In this document: in pieces, positions 26,028 through 35,619 of the stretch
How positions within the stretch are numbered: the stretch's first letter is position 1
Layout: each line of letters starts with the position of its first letter
Assembly (NCBI GenBank): GCA_015075105.1
Contig: JABTUZ010000001.1
Coordinates: forward strand, 445,001-509,000
From: Leptospiraceae bacterium
GTDB lineage: Bacteria; Spirochaetota; Leptospiria; Leptospirales; Leptospiraceae
Length of the DNA stretch: 64,000 nt
Reading direction: 5' to 3'
Notes under the pieces: model-generated
What the model was told of the DNA's origin: nothing
The model's database searches: none
What the model saw: only the letters and a program-made list of their open reading frames with translations
Translations under genes and position numbers: made by a program

Positions 26028-27901
26028 ACTTCTGCAAAGTTTAGGTCGTAGAGTTTTTTGTATTTCCCGTTTAAGTCAATTAACTCTTGATGGTTCCCGC
26101 TTTCGATTATCCTTCCATTTTCCATGCAAAAGATTTTTTCAGCGATTTGAACTGTAGAAAGTCTGTGTGCAATTAGTATGGTTGTTCTGTTTTTGTATAG
26201 AGTTTCCAAGGCTATTTGGACGAGTCTTTCAGATTCGGTATCGAGTGCAGAGGTAGCTTCATCTAAAATTAATATTTCAGGATTTTTTAAAAAAGCTCTT
26301 GCAATAGAGATTCTTTGTCTTTGACCACCTGATAGCATGACCCCTCTTTCTCCGATGAATGTGTCAAATCCTTGATCTAAGTTTTCTATAAATTCAGTTG
26401 CAAATGCATCTTCTGCTGCTTTTCTGATTTCTTTTTCGCTGGCATTTACTCTACCACAAATAATATTTTCTCTAATCGTTCCATTAAACAAAAATACTTG
26501 TTGGGAAACTATTCCAATTTTTTCTCGAATAGAACCAAGCTCTATTTCTCTAAGATCAACTCCATCAAAGCTCAATTTTCCAGAAATAGGATCAATAAGT
26601 CGGACGATTAAATCTGTCAAGGTAGATTTCCCTGATCCGCTGGACCCCACTAATGCGATTGTCTCTCCTTTTTTTATGGTGAGATTGATCTCTGAAAGTG
26701 CATGGTTTTCGGATTCCGGATATTGATAGCTGACATTTTCTAATCGGATTTCTTTTCTAAGTCCTGTAAAAATTTTAGGTTTAGAAATATTTTGAATTTC
26801 AATCTTAGAGTCTAAAAGCTCAAAAACTCTTTCTCCAGCCGATCTTGCAGATTGAATTAAATTGAACATTACGCTCATTTGTTTCATGGGTCTCATCAGA
26901 AAAATGAGAGTGAGAAAAAACGCCATAAACATTCCTTTTGAGAAATTCTCTTCAGAAATGATATAGGCTCCAAAAGCTAAAAATATAGCCGATACGATTG
27001 ACCCTGATAATTCAATCAGAGCCGGGCCTACTTGATGATAGAAATGACCTTTAAAAGTTTTATCGGAAAGCTCTCCATTGATCTTTAAAAATCTTCCGGC
27101 TTCTCCCTTTTCCATGGAAAAAGCTCGAATTACTCGAATCCCGGCGATCACTTCTTGAAGATGACCATATAGTGCCGAGAGTCTTTCTTGTTGATTTTTT
27201 GTGGCTCTTCGGATTTTGTCAGAAAAAGCAGTAATCGGTCCCATGATCAGTGGTATTACAATAAATACGATTAGAAACATTTTCCAGCTAAGAAAAAATA
27301 AAATAAGTAGGTGCGTTATTATATAGAAGAAATCGTTGATAGCATCTTTTAAATCTGTGCTTATTACTTTTCCAAGTACATCTACGTCATTGATGATTCT
27401 ACTCATTAAGATTCCTGTTTTTTCTCTGATGAATAAATTCATTGGTAAGGCAAATATTTTTTCATACAACTCTGCTCGCAAGTCTCTAATAGCCAGAAAA
27501 CCTGTGGATGTAATAAAATATACTGTTCCAGATAAACAGATCAATTTTAAAATATAAATCGGAAATACTAAGGAGCAGAAAAAAAACACGATTTCATCCG
27601 GGGTCATTTTTTCAAACTTTTTATTCATCGTTTCTTTCAAATCTGCAATCTCAAATTCTAAGCGATCTATTCTCGATAATTTTTCTTTATGCTCTGATTT
27701 TTGAAGTAAGAGTTTGTCTCTTTTGGTAAGTGCGATTTGAAATTTTGTGTTTTCACCGGCTCCTAGGGAATCAAAAATGGGAATTAAGCTGGTCAAAGAA
27801 GCTCCATTGAATACGGAGACCAAAAACGATAAAAGGATTCCAAAAATTAGTCTTGTTTTATACTTGTAAGCGTATTGAAAAATTCTACCAAAAATTTTCA
27901 C
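26024..27901 (-). CDS. MsbA-like ABC exporter (membrane plus ATPase in one chain)
   Basis: 625 residues from GTG 27901. The first 330 residues form the six-helix membrane domain. The ATPase follows with Walker A VGSSGSGKSTL, signature LSGGQRQR and Walker B ILILDEATSALD. MsbA-type proteins flip lipid A core or other lipids across the inner membrane. Unusually, a charged, coiled-coil-like insert of about 45 residues (KFQIALTKRDKLLLQKSEHK ... MNKKFEKMTPDE) lies between helix 1 and helix 2. The start is only 11 bases from the divergent lipoprotein gene. Substrate is not provable from sequence. Confidence 0.85.
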   Translation of the reverse strand: MKIFGRIFQYAYKYKTRLIFGILLSFLVSVFNGASLTSLIPIFDSLGAGENTKFQIALTKRDKLLLQKSEHKEKLSRIDRLEFEIADLKETMNKKFEKMTPDEIVFFFCSLVFPIYILKLICLSGTVYFITSTGFLAIRDLRAELYEKIFALPMNLFIREKTGILMSRIINDVDVLGKVISTDLKDAINDFFYIITHLLILFFLSWKMFLIVFIVIPLIMGPITAFSDKIRRATKNQQERLSALYGHLQEVIAGIRVIRAFSMEKGEAGRFLKINGELSDKTFKGHFYHQVGPALIELSGSIVSAIFLAFGAYIISEENFSKGMFMAFFLTLIFLMRPMKQMSVMFNLIQSARSAGERVFELLDSKIEIQNISKPKIFTGLRKEIRLENVSYQYPESENHALSEINLTIKKGETIALVGSSGSGKSTLTDLIVRLIDPISGKLSFDGVDLREIELGSIREKIGIVSQQVFLFNGTIRENIICGRVNASEKEIRKAAEDAFATEFIENLDQGFDTFIGERGVMLSGGQRQRISIARAFLKNPEILILDEATSALDTESERLVQIALETLYKNRTTILIAHRLSTVQIAEKIFCMENGRIIESGNHQELIDLNGKYKKLYDLNFAEV

Positions 27902-27912
27902 GGTTTTTTCCC

Positions 27913-29379
27913 ATGAATACCTTGTATCTTTTTTCTATCCTATTTGCACTCATTTTTTGTAACCCTGAAAAACAATCCAATAACGCAAATTGTGTTATGA
28001 TGGGAATTCCTTCCGATCCCTATTCGATAGATCCATTATTTTCTACTGATCTTTCTTCTAAAAAGCTAAATCAATTTCTATTTGAAAGACTATTTGAAAA
28101 CAAAAAAGGAATTTTTTTGAAATCAAGACTTATAAAAAAACATACTTGGAAAAAAAAGAATGGGGCTTGGAGCTTGAATTTTGAATTAAATGAAATAAAG
28201 TTTTCCACAGGAGAAATTTTAACTTCCAAAGATGTAATTTTTTCTCTAAATAGATTGAGGACAGAAAATAGCCCTCGAAGATCGGATTATACTTTTATTT
28301 TAAAATTCTACAAAGATTCTGATAAGAAATTTTCTATTTTGGTAGATAAAAAAAATCGAAAAATATTTGAGCTTCTTTCTAATTCTTTCTCTTCAATTTA
28401 TCAGGCTTCGAGCTATGGTAAAGAACAAATTTTTATTTCAACAGGCCCTTACAGTTTAAAAAACTGGAATCGAAACGACGAAATACAGCTAACTAGAAAT
28501 GTGTTTGATTTGAAAAAAAATCTTCCGCAAAGTATTGTATTGAAAGTAATCCCTCAATCTTCTACAGGGATTTTTTTATTTAAAAAAAACATTTTGGATA
28601 CCTTGAAAATTCCGTATTTCTTGGTCGGTGAATTTCAGAGATCGGGAGCTAGTATCGTTAAAAACAAAGGAAGTTCTATTCAATACATTGCTATAAATAA
28701 TTCTAATTTTTGCTTTGATAAAAACTTTAGAAAAGCGCTGAACTACTCTATTGATAAAAGTTTGATCGTTACAAAATTATTAGAGAACCACGCTGATTTG
28801 GTGTATGCCTCACTTCCACCAAAATATTATTCAGGTCTGTATCGTGAATCTAAAAAACTATCTTATGAATACAATCTTCAACAAGCAATTACTCTTTTAA
28901 AAAAATCAAAATGCTACCCTGAGGTGACTAAAAGATATTTTGAATTCAGGATGAGAGGAGACGATGAGAATAGAGCCATAGGTCTTTCGATTCAAAAGAA
29001 TCTAAACGATTTAGGAATTCATACAAAAATTTTGCCAATGGAAAAAATTCAGTTGTACAAGGAAAATGGAGAAGGTAAAGGGGACTTAACTTTACTTTCT
29101 TGGTTTTTAGACTCTGATTCTATTTTAAATTATTTAGATCCTCTTTTTTCTTCATTGAATTTTGGAAATTCGGGAAATCGAGGATTTTATAATAATCAAA
29201 AAATTCAGACTACTATTCTTAAAGCAAGAGACGGAAAAAGTTTAAGCCAAAAAGAGCTAAGAGATTCGTTTGATACCATTGAAGAAGATGCACCTTGGAT
29301 TTTTTTATGGTCGATGGATGAAAATTATATTTTGTCTGAAAAAGCAAAAAATTTTACTCTTCTAAAGGAATTTCTGTAG
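27913..29379 (+). CDS. Extracellular solute-binding lipoprotein (family 5, peptide-type)
   Basis: 489 residues from ATG 27913, chosen because it gives a clean lipoprotein signal (MNTLYLFSILFALIFC). The TTG at 27853 would add a poor leader lying inside the exporter gene. Family 5 marks are visible: IPSDPYSIDPLFSTDL, SKDVIFSLNRL, FRKALNYSIDKSLIV and RMRGDDENRAIGLSIQKNLNDLGI. Such proteins deliver oligopeptides, nickel or similar ligands to an ABC importer; no permease or ATPase is nearby, so it is an orphan. There is no Shine-Dalgarno before the ATG. Its 3' end overlaps the convergent penicillin-binding gene by 26 bases. Confidence 0.8.
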   Translation: MNTLYLFSILFALIFCNPEKQSNNANCVMMGIPSDPYSIDPLFSTDLSSKKLNQFLFERLFENKKGIFLKSRLIKKHTWKKKNGAWSLNFELNEIKFSTGEILTSKDVIFSLNRLRTENSPRRSDYTFILKFYKDSDKKFSILVDKKNRKIFELLSNSFSSIYQASSYGKEQIFISTGPYSLKNWNRNDEIQLTRNVFDLKKNLPQSIVLKVIPQSSTGIFLFKKNILDTLKIPYFLVGEFQRSGASIVKNKGSSIQYIAINNSNFCFDKNFRKALNYSIDKSLIVTKLLENHADLVYASLPPKYYSGLYRESKKLSYEYNLQQAITLLKKSKCYPEVTKRYFEFRMRGDDENRAIGLSIQKNLNDLGIHTKILPMEKIQLYKENGEGKGDLTLLSWFLDSDSILNYLDPLFSSLNFGNSGNRGFYNNQKIQTTILKARDGKSLSQKELRDSFDTIEEDAPWIFLWSMDENYILSEKAKNFTLLKEFL

Positions 29380-31654
29380 TTATGTCTTCTTCTAAATTTT
29401 CTTCATTTTCTAAACTGTCTATTTTACTATCTAAAATTTTTTCTTGATTGGGGTTATAAAATTCTATTTTTGGTTCTGTCCCAGAATAATAGAATTGCTC
29501 TTTTAAAACTTTTTTGCAAGGCACATTAGGTGAGTCGATTTTTTCGTTGTCTGCACAGATATCTACTCTTACAAAATTTCCTTCAAACAGAGGGATTAGC
29601 TCCTTATTGGAAGTATTTTTTTTAATTAATCTCAAGACTGACTGTAACCAAACAGTTCCACTAAGAGAGTGTTTAAAAGAAGGAACGGGTGCGCCAAAAT
29701 CATTCCCAATCCACACAATAGACACATCCCAAGGGGTAATACCTGCAAACCATGAGTCTCTTACTCCTCCAATCCCTCCCCATCTTTTTTTGATTTCTGG
29801 AGGAATTTGCACAGTGCCTGTTTTCCCTGCAACTGGAAATGTGAGTTGTTTCCCCACGTTCATAGTTCCTCCATCAGTCACTACAGCCTCCATAAGATTT
29901 ATGGTAATTGCGCAGGCGATAGGATCCAATACTTGTTCAAAAGTTTCCGAGATTTTCGGACGATATAAATTATTGCTATCCTTGTCTAAGATTTTTATGA
30001 TTTTTTTTGGAGTAATTTTTTTTCCACCGTTAGCGATTGTAGAATATATGATTGCAAGCTCCATAGAAGTTAGCTCACCTGAGCCGAGTGCCAGGGTTAG
30101 GTTTGGAGAAAACCTTTCCCTAATTTCACTTTCGGGCTTAGAAAGAATTTGAGACAGTTTTTTTAAAAAATTATCAACCCCGATTTTTTGAAGCAAAATT
30201 ACGCTAATCGTATTTACAGATTGGGCAAATGCTTTTCTAACAATTATTTTTCCTTGATAACCCTTGTACCAGTTTTTTGGTGAATACCCGCTTATATTAA
30301 TTTTTTCGTCTATTAGAATTGTAGAAGGAGTGATTATTTTTTTTTCGATTGCTATCGCATAAATTAATCCTTTGATTGCAGACCCCGGCTGACGCAGAAT
30401 TTCTTCGATCTTCCCCATTCCGATTTGTCCGGTTCGAATATTTTTCTCAATATATGTTTCTATTTCACCATTTTGAGGATTCATGGAAACCATTGTTCCG
30501 CTTAAACCATTCAGAATATTTGGATCAATTTTTCTTTTTTGTATTTTGCTTTGAAGATTTTTTTGAATCTCTTCTAAGGATTTTCTCATATATTTTTCAC
30601 TTATTTTTTGCTTTTCATAATCTAAGGTAGTGAACACGCTGAGTCCAAGTGTTGCGATTTCTTCACTTTGAAATGTATCAGAAAGTTGATTTTGAATTGA
30701 GTCATTGAAATCGGGGGTTTGATTTATTTTGTACTCTTTACTTTTAAAAAACTTTCCTATATCGCTTACCCAATATTTTTTATTTGGGGATTGAATTTGT
30801 TTTATATTGTACGTGGCTCTAAATTCGCTCACCTCTTTATTAACATTCATTGGCTTTGTATCGCAAATCTCTCTTTTGCATAGTTGAATATTCTCTACCA
30901 TTTTTTTTAGTACCGTTTCTTGTTTGTGTAGAGAGATTTGTAAATTTTTTATCGGGTTGTAAATAGAAGGGGCAGGGACAATTCCTACTAGTAAGGCAGC
31001 TTCCGCAAAACTTAATTCATTTGCACGCTTATGAAAATACCTCAGACTAGCTTCTTCAAACCCTATACAACCCTCTCCTAAAAATATATTATTCAAATAC
31101 ATAGAGAGTATTGCTTCTTTATGAAAATGCAATTCTATATAAATTGCAAAAAAAGTGACAGCAATTTTATTGACTAAGTTTTTTTCGCGTAGATTTAAAA
31201 TTATCTTTGCTAATTGTTGAGTGATCGTGCTGCCACCTTGAGAAATTTGTAAACTAAATACATTGTACATTGATGCTCTAACAATAGCCAAGAGATCAAA
31301 CCCTGAGTGTTCAAAAAATCTTTTGTCTTCGGCTGATAGAATCGCTCGAATAAGGATTTTGTAATTGTGAATATTTTTGGGAGAAATAAATGTAAAATTT
31401 TTTGGTAAGAACTCTCCTATTAGAATTCCTTCTCTGTCATAGATTTTAACCGGTTCTAATTTTGTAGATATTGTAGAGCTTTGGATTTTGAGGTTTAGTT
31501 TGTTTAAGTTTGCTCTGGAGACTGACTCATTTTCTTTCCATACAAAATATCCCTTTCCGAATACATATAGGATAGGGAGTGAAATTATGAAAAACCCAAT
31601 CGCTAAAGAAAGAAATATTTTTTTGAATTTATAACTTACATTCTTTCTTTTCAC
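29354..31654 (-). CDS. Class A penicillin-binding protein (glycosyltransferase plus transpeptidase)
   Basis: 766 residues. After one membrane helix (about 12-31), the glycosyltransferase domain shows AEDKRFFEHSGFDLLAIVRA, GGSTITQQLAK and NNIFLGEGCIGFEEAS. The transpeptidase domain shows the nucleophile in RQPGSAIKG (SxxK), SVN (SxN) and AGKTGTVQ (KTG). It polymerises and cross-links peptidoglycan at the outer face of the inner membrane. The tail is acidic (SLENEENLEEDITTEIPLEE). The gene overlaps the convergent solute-binding gene by 26 bases and ClpS is encoded just upstream (14-base gap). Confidence 0.92.
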   Translation of the reverse strand: MKRKNVSYKFKKIFLSLAIGFFIISLPILYVFGKGYFVWKENESVSRANLNKLNLKIQSSTISTKLEPVKIYDREGILIGEFLPKNFTFISPKNIHNYKILIRAILSAEDKRFFEHSGFDLLAIVRASMYNVFSLQISQGGSTITQQLAKIILNLREKNLVNKIAVTFFAIYIELHFHKEAILSMYLNNIFLGEGCIGFEEASLRYFHKRANELSFAEAALLVGIVPAPSIYNPIKNLQISLHKQETVLKKMVENIQLCKREICDTKPMNVNKEVSEFRATYNIKQIQSPNKKYWVSDIGKFFKSKEYKINQTPDFNDSIQNQLSDTFQSEEIATLGLSVFTTLDYEKQKISEKYMRKSLEEIQKNLQSKIQKRKIDPNILNGLSGTMVSMNPQNGEIETYIEKNIRTGQIGMGKIEEILRQPGSAIKGLIYAIAIEKKIITPSTILIDEKINISGYSPKNWYKGYQGKIIVRKAFAQSVNTISVILLQKIGVDNFLKKLSQILSKPESEIRERFSPNLTLALGSGELTSMELAIIYSTIANGGKKITPKKIIKILDKDSNNLYRPKISETFEQVLDPIACAITINLMEAVVTDGGTMNVGKQLTFPVAGKTGTVQIPPEIKKRWGGIGGVRDSWFAGITPWDVSIVWIGNDFGAPVPSFKHSLSGTVWLQSVLRLIKKNTSNKELIPLFEGNFVRVDICADNEKIDSPNVPCKKVLKEQFYYSGTEPKIEFYNPNQEKILDSKIDSLENEENLEEDITTEIPLEE

Positions 31655-31668
31655 TAAAGAGCCGGATT

Positions 31669-31989
31669 TTAATTTTCTAATGTAGCTGTCATTGAGCCTT
31701 TTGAATTTGACATTCTTGGATCCGGCCCATAAGACAGAATTTTGTCTTGAATATGCTCTGCATGCTCTAACTCTCCAAAGAATATAATCGTTTTCTTTTC
31801 GGTGTCCACTTCAACTGCATGCCCGTACGCTTTTTCGGTGCTCATAGAGCAAACTTCAACCAGCATTTCAATGACGTAATCGTATGTATGTGAGTCATCG
31901 TCCCAAAGCACAACCTTCCAAGGTCCTCCAGAATTTGGTTTTTTTATTTCAGTTACATTTTCTATTTCTGGAAGAGTTGTTACAGGCAA
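31669..31989 (-). CDS. clpS: ClpS, adaptor of the Clp protease
   Basis: 106 residues from TTG 31989, with GGAGGT correctly spaced. The ClpS core is clear: WKVVLWDDDSHTYDYVIEML, then KAYGHAVEVDTEKKTIIFFGELEHAEHIQDKILSYG. ClpS brings N-end-rule substrates to ClpAP or tunes ClpA activity. No clpA is adjacent. The N-terminal 24 residues are variable, as usual. Confidence 0.88.
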   Translation of the reverse strand: MPVTTLPEIENVTEIKKPNSGGPWKVVLWDDDSHTYDYVIEMLVEVCSMSTEKAYGHAVEVDTEKKTIIFFGELEHAEHIQDKILSYGPDPRMSNSKGSMTATLEN

Positions 31990-32032
31990 GAGATACCTCC
32001 TATAGAAATTCGATTACTTCTTTTTTTTATAT

Positions 32033-32046
32033 AAAAGAATTCTTTT
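32033..32046. promoter_or_regulatory. Perfect 14-bp palindrome AAAAGAATTCTTTT
   Basis: A gapless palindrome lies in the 73-base gap between clpS and the transketolase gene. Without a loop it is unlikely to be a terminator. It could be an operator for clpS or chance in AT-rich DNA. Confidence 0.25.
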
Positions 32047-32062
32047 AATACAATTTCTAAGT

Positions 32063-33037
32063 TTATTTTTTTAATTTTTTAAATTGCATAATCTTTTGTG
32101 CTTCTTTGGCAATATTTTTTGCTCTTAGACCAAAATAGTCCATTAGTTCTTGCCAAGTGCCTGATTTTCCAAATTCATCTTTCATTCCAACTTTAAAAAC
32201 AGGCACAGGGTAAGTTTCAGATAAAAATTCACTTACTGCAGATCCAAGTCCACCTATTGTATTATGCTCTTCGCAAGTGATGACTGCCTTACAAAGTTTA
32301 GCGTATTTTAAAATTGTCTTTTTATCAAGAGGTTTGATACTTGCAGAATTGATAACCGTTGTTTTTATTTTATTTTTTTCTAAGATTTCAGATGCAATCA
32401 AGGCTTCGTTTACCATTATACCGCATGCGATAATACAAACATCTTTTCCTTCTCTTAAAACTTCTGCTTTTCCGATCTTAAATTTATATTTAGGATTTCT
32501 TTCAATAATTGGGATGGCTGGTCGTCCCACTCTTACATACACAGGCCCCTTGAATTCGGCGATCTCGTGAATGACTTGCTTTGTTTCAGTGTAGTCGGAC
32601 GGACACAGTACGGTCATTTCCGGTATCACTCTCATGATTCCAAAATCTTCAATGCACTGGTGAGAAGCTCCATCTTCACCCACTGTAATTCCACCGTGAG
32701 AAGCTACTAACTTTACGTTTAGTTTTGGATAGGCAACCGTATTTCTTATAATCTCCCACGCCCTTCCTGAAAGAAACATAGCAAAAGAGGAAGCGAATGG
32801 GATTAATCCACTAAGAGATAAACCGGCAGCGTGCCCGACTAAGTTTTGTTCCGCTACACCTACATTAAAAAATCTATCTGGGAATTTTTTTTTAAAAAGA
32901 ATTGTTTTTGTTGATGCAGAGAGGTCTGCATCCACCACCACTACATTTTTTAATTTTTCTCCGAGTTCGACCAACGCATCACCGTAACCGTCACGGGTTG
33001 CTTTTAGGCTTGGTTTTACAGTTTCAATCGATCCCAT
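32063..33037 (-). CDS. Transketolase, C-terminal subunit of a split enzyme
   Basis: 324 residues match the second half of transketolase: pyrimidine-binding and C-terminal domains ([77 protein letters not shown]). The glutamate of GVAEQN activates thiamine diphosphate. The N-terminal, diphosphate-binding half must be a separate protein, as in many split transketolases. It is not adjacent here: the upstream neighbour, 1 base away, is metK. A role in the non-oxidative pentose phosphate pathway is expected. Confidence 0.88.
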   Translation of the reverse strand: MGSIETVKPSLKATRDGYGDALVELGEKLKNVVVVDADLSASTKTILFKKKFPDRFFNVGVAEQNLVGHAAGLSLSGLIPFASSFAMFLSGRAWEIIRNTVAYPKLNVKLVASHGGITVGEDGASHQCIEDFGIMRVIPEMTVLCPSDYTETKQVIHEIAEFKGPVYVRVGRPAIPIIERNPKYKFKIGKAEVLREGKDVCIIACGIMVNEALIASEILEKNKIKTTVINSASIKPLDKKTILKYAKLCKAVITCEEHNTIGGLGSAVSEFLSETYPVPVFKVGMKDEFGKSGTWQELMDYFGLRAKNIAKEAQKIMQFKKLKK

Positions 33038-33038
33038 A

Positions 33039-34199
33039 TTACCCTTTTAGTGCATCTTTTTTATCTGTTTTTTCCCAGGTGAAAGTTTCTCCTGTTCTGC
33101 CGAAGTGACCATAAGCGGCAGTGTCCCTGTATCTTCTGCCTTTTTCGAGTAATTTTAGGGTATCGATTATTCCTTTTGGGGTGAGCTTGAAATTGGCTTT
33201 CACTCTTTTTACGATTTCTTCGTCTGAAATTGTTGCAGTTCCAAATGTATCTACAAGCACAGACACAGGCTCGGCTACCCCGATGGCATAAGCCAATTGA
33301 ACTTCACACTTGGATGCAAGTCCTGCGGCTACAATATTTTTTGCTATATATCTTCCCATATACGCAGCCGATCTGTCAACTTTAGAAGGATCCTTCCCCG
33401 AAAATGCTCCTCCACCATGGCGACCATACCCCCCGTAGGTATCTACAATGATCTTTCTTCCGGTAAGTCCTGTATCCCCGTGAGGACCGCCCACTATAAA
33501 AATTCCTGTAGGGTTGATAAAAAACTTTGTATTAGTCAGAAGATTTACAGGGATTACTTTTTTAATACATTCTTCGATTACGGATTCTGTGATTGTACTG
33601 TGAGAAATATCCGGTGTGTGTTGGGTAGAAATCACAACAGTTTCTATCCTTGTAGGTATGTTGTTTTCATAAACTACAGTTACTTGAGATTTGGCATCAG
33701 GGCGTAAAAATTTGAGTTGCCCTGAATGACGAATGTCAGATAGCTTTTTCATAAGCTCGTGAGAATAATAAATCGGTGCCGGCATTAGCTCAGGAGTTTC
33801 ATTTATGGCAAAGCCAAACATAAGACCTTGGTCTCCTGCCCCTTGCTCTTTAAAAAGCCCCTCTCCTTCGGTTACACCTTGAGAAATATCAGGGCTTTGC
33901 CTGTGTAAGTGAGACTGGACTACTGCGTATTCAGAGTCAAATCCTATAGTAATGTCTGTGTATCCAATATCGCGTATTACATCTCTTGCGATCTCTTGAG
34001 CATCTACTTTTGTATTGCTGGTAACTTCTCCTGCAATAACACATAGATTTGTAGTTACGAGAGTTTCACAAGCTACCCTCGATTTAGAATCACCTTCTAA
34101 ATAAGCGTCTAAAATAGCATCAGAGATTTGATCGCATACTTTGTCTGGATGACCTTCTGAGACTGATTCTGAAGTAAATATAAAATTTTTTAAAGACAT
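33039..34199 (-). CDS. metK: S-adenosylmethionine synthetase
   Basis: 386 residues, full length. Signatures are [18 protein letters not shown] (N-terminus), [12 protein letters not shown], and the P-loop-like [22 protein letters not shown]. It makes AdoMet from methionine and ATP. Transcription likely starts in the 143-base gap upstream (34200-34342), in which I see no riboswitch. The transketolase half-gene follows by 1 base. Confidence 0.96.
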   Translation of the reverse strand: MSLKNFIFTSESVSEGHPDKVCDQISDAILDAYLEGDSKSRVACETLVTTNLCVIAGEVTSNTKVDAQEIARDVIRDIGYTDITIGFDSEYAVVQSHLHRQSPDISQGVTEGEGLFKEQGAGDQGLMFGFAINETPELMPAPIYYSHELMKKLSDIRHSGQLKFLRPDAKSQVTVVYENNIPTRIETVVISTQHTPDISHSTITESVIEECIKKVIPVNLLTNTKFFINPTGIFIVGGPHGDTGLTGRKIIVDTYGGYGRHGGGAFSGKDPSKVDRSAAYMGRYIAKNIVAAGLASKCEVQLAYAIGVAEPVSVLVDTFGTATISDEEIVKRVKANFKLTPKGIIDTLKLLEKGRRYRDTAAYGHFGRTGETFTWEKTDKKDALKG

Positions 34200-34342
34200 T
34201 GAACAATCCTTTTTAAAGTTCTTTTCTATATAATTCCAATTCTATCAATATTGAAAAAAGAAATATATCTTAAAACCAGTAGTATATAATAGCCTATATT
34301 TGCAAATCGGAAATTTCAGCTACTTTGATGAATATCTGGCTT

Positions 34343-34639
34343 TTATTTTGTAAACCAGTCTCTTACTTCTTTTTGAAATTTCACCGGGATAAATTCCTCG
34401 TAACTGTAATTTGCACATTTTGCTATAAAAAAAGGGTCTTTCTGGCAAAAATCCATTAGTTCTTCGAGTGATTCTGCTCTGGCAATAAAAAGACCGCCAT
34501 TTCTTGGGTTTTTAGGACCTGAGGATAATAGAATGCCCTTTTCATAGCCGGAGTCTAAAAACTCTCTATGAGCGATTAAATACTTGTCAACTGTTTCTAT
34601 GGGGACAATATAATTTAAGTGGACTAAAAAATGTTTCAT
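34343..34639 (-). CDS. YciI-family small protein
   Basis: 98 residues with the YciI dimeric alpha/beta-barrel pattern: HFLVHLNYIVP, then HREFLDSGYEKGILLSSGP, GGLFIARAESLEELMDFCQKDPFF and YSYEEFIPVKF. The conserved His and Asp (HREFLD, QKDPF) are those proposed for the active site. Reaction is unknown in most members. It is monocistronic, with 85 bases to the divergent ParB-like gene. Confidence 0.8.
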   Translation of the reverse strand: MKHFLVHLNYIVPIETVDKYLIAHREFLDSGYEKGILLSSGPKNPRNGGLFIARAESLEELMDFCQKDPFFIAKCANYSYEEFIPVKFQKEVRDWFTK

Positions 34640-34724
34640 GTTTTTATCGAAAATAATAGAATAGGTTTTCGCAATATAAATTTTTCTTTCTTCTTGAGTG
34701 AGGGTTTAAAAATATTGAATTAGA

Positions 34725-35111
34725 ATGAAAATACGTGTATCAGATATAAAAGTTAAAAATAGAATCCGATTGGATCGAGGTGATATTTCTGCGTTGAAAG
34801 AGTCTATCCACCGTATAGGCTTACTCCACCCGATTATCATAGATTTAGATAATAAATTAATTGCTGGTGAGAGAAGGCTTGAAGCAGTCAGAGAGCTTGG
34901 CTGGGAGCATGTTGAAGTCAAAGTTGTTGATATAAAAAACAAAAAGGACAGAATTTTGATTGAGGCAGATGAAAATACTTCCAGATTGGACTTTACAAAC
35001 GAAGAATTGCAAAGAAGCAAAGAATTGATTGAAAGATACTCCAAGACGAATATATTTTGGATCATTTGGGCTTGGATTTTGGATTTGATTGATAGGATTA
35101 GGGGGAAATAA
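34725..35111 (+). CDS. ParB-like nuclease-fold protein with C-terminal membrane helix
   Basis: 128 residues. Residues 1 to about 75 are the ParB/sulfiredoxin-like core: VSDIKVKNRIRLDRGDISAL, ESIHRIGLLHPIII and LIAGERRLEAVRELGWEHV. The helix-turn-helix of true ParB is missing. After a charged helix (ENTSRLDFTNEELQRSKELI) the protein ends in a hydrophobic segment (NIFWIIWAWILDLIDRI), perhaps a membrane anchor. It is not a chromosome-partition ParB. A cyclic-nucleotide-binding gene follows by 2 bases. Role unknown; ParB cores bind nucleotides. Confidence 0.75.
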   Translation: MKIRVSDIKVKNRIRLDRGDISALKESIHRIGLLHPIIIDLDNKLIAGERRLEAVRELGWEHVEVKVVDIKNKKDRILIEADENTSRLDFTNEELQRSKELIERYSKTNIFWIIWAWILDLIDRIRGK

Positions 35112-35113
35112 AC

Positions 35114-35584
35114 ATGGATAGTAATGAGGATATTTTAAAAAATATCTATTTATTTGCTAAATTTTCAGAAGATGAAATTGAAGCAATAGCATCAAAAGTT
35201 CAACATATTGTGTTGAATCAAAGAGAAGTTCTATTCAGTTCTGGAAACACGGCTTCTTCTTTTTATGTAGTGCGTTATGGTACTTTGAAAATCGTAACAA
35301 ATACAAAAGACGGAGACGATGTGAATTTGACAACAATTAGTGCCGGCGATCATTTTGGAGAATTGCCATTTTTAGATGGAGAAAAAAGATCTGCATCGGT
35401 TGAGGCAGTCGAAAAAACTGAGTTATTGGAAATTACCTATAGTGATTTGCAATCTGTTTTGTCTTCGAGTATAGAAATGGAGAAGAAGTTTTATAAAGCT
35501 ATCAGCTCGTACCTTGTAAAAAGAATGAGGTTACTCACTACCGATTTAACCTACGCAAGAGAGTTAAAGAAGAGATACACATAA
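35114..35584 (+). CDS. Cyclic-nucleotide-binding domain protein
   Basis: 156 residues, essentially one cNMP-binding beta-roll: YLFAKFSEDEIEAIASKVQH, GTLKIVTNTKDGDDVNLTTI, then the phosphate-binding cassette GDHFGELPFLDGEKRSASVEA. There is no helix-turn-helix, so it is not a Crp-type activator. It probably senses a ligand and acts through a partner. It is coupled to the ParB-like gene (2-base gap) and followed 35 bases later by a small membrane protein gene. Confidence 0.82.
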   Translation: MDSNEDILKNIYLFAKFSEDEIEAIASKVQHIVLNQREVLFSSGNTASSFYVVRYGTLKIVTNTKDGDDVNLTTISAGDHFGELPFLDGEKRSASVEAVEKTELLEITYSDLQSVLSSSIEMEKKFYKAISSYLVKRMRLLTTDLTYARELKKRYT

Positions 35585-35619
35585 TATAAAATTTAGAAGA
35601 ATAAATAATAGGAAAACTT

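Noticed and set aside
29514-30630. Plus-strand open frames inside the penicillin-binding protein gene
   Set aside because: They are antisense shadows of a well-supported gene with intact catalytic motifs.
34200-34342. A SAM riboswitch upstream of metK
   Set aside because: Only 143 bases of AT-rich sequence, with no SAM-riboswitch core or terminator hairpin next to the metK start.
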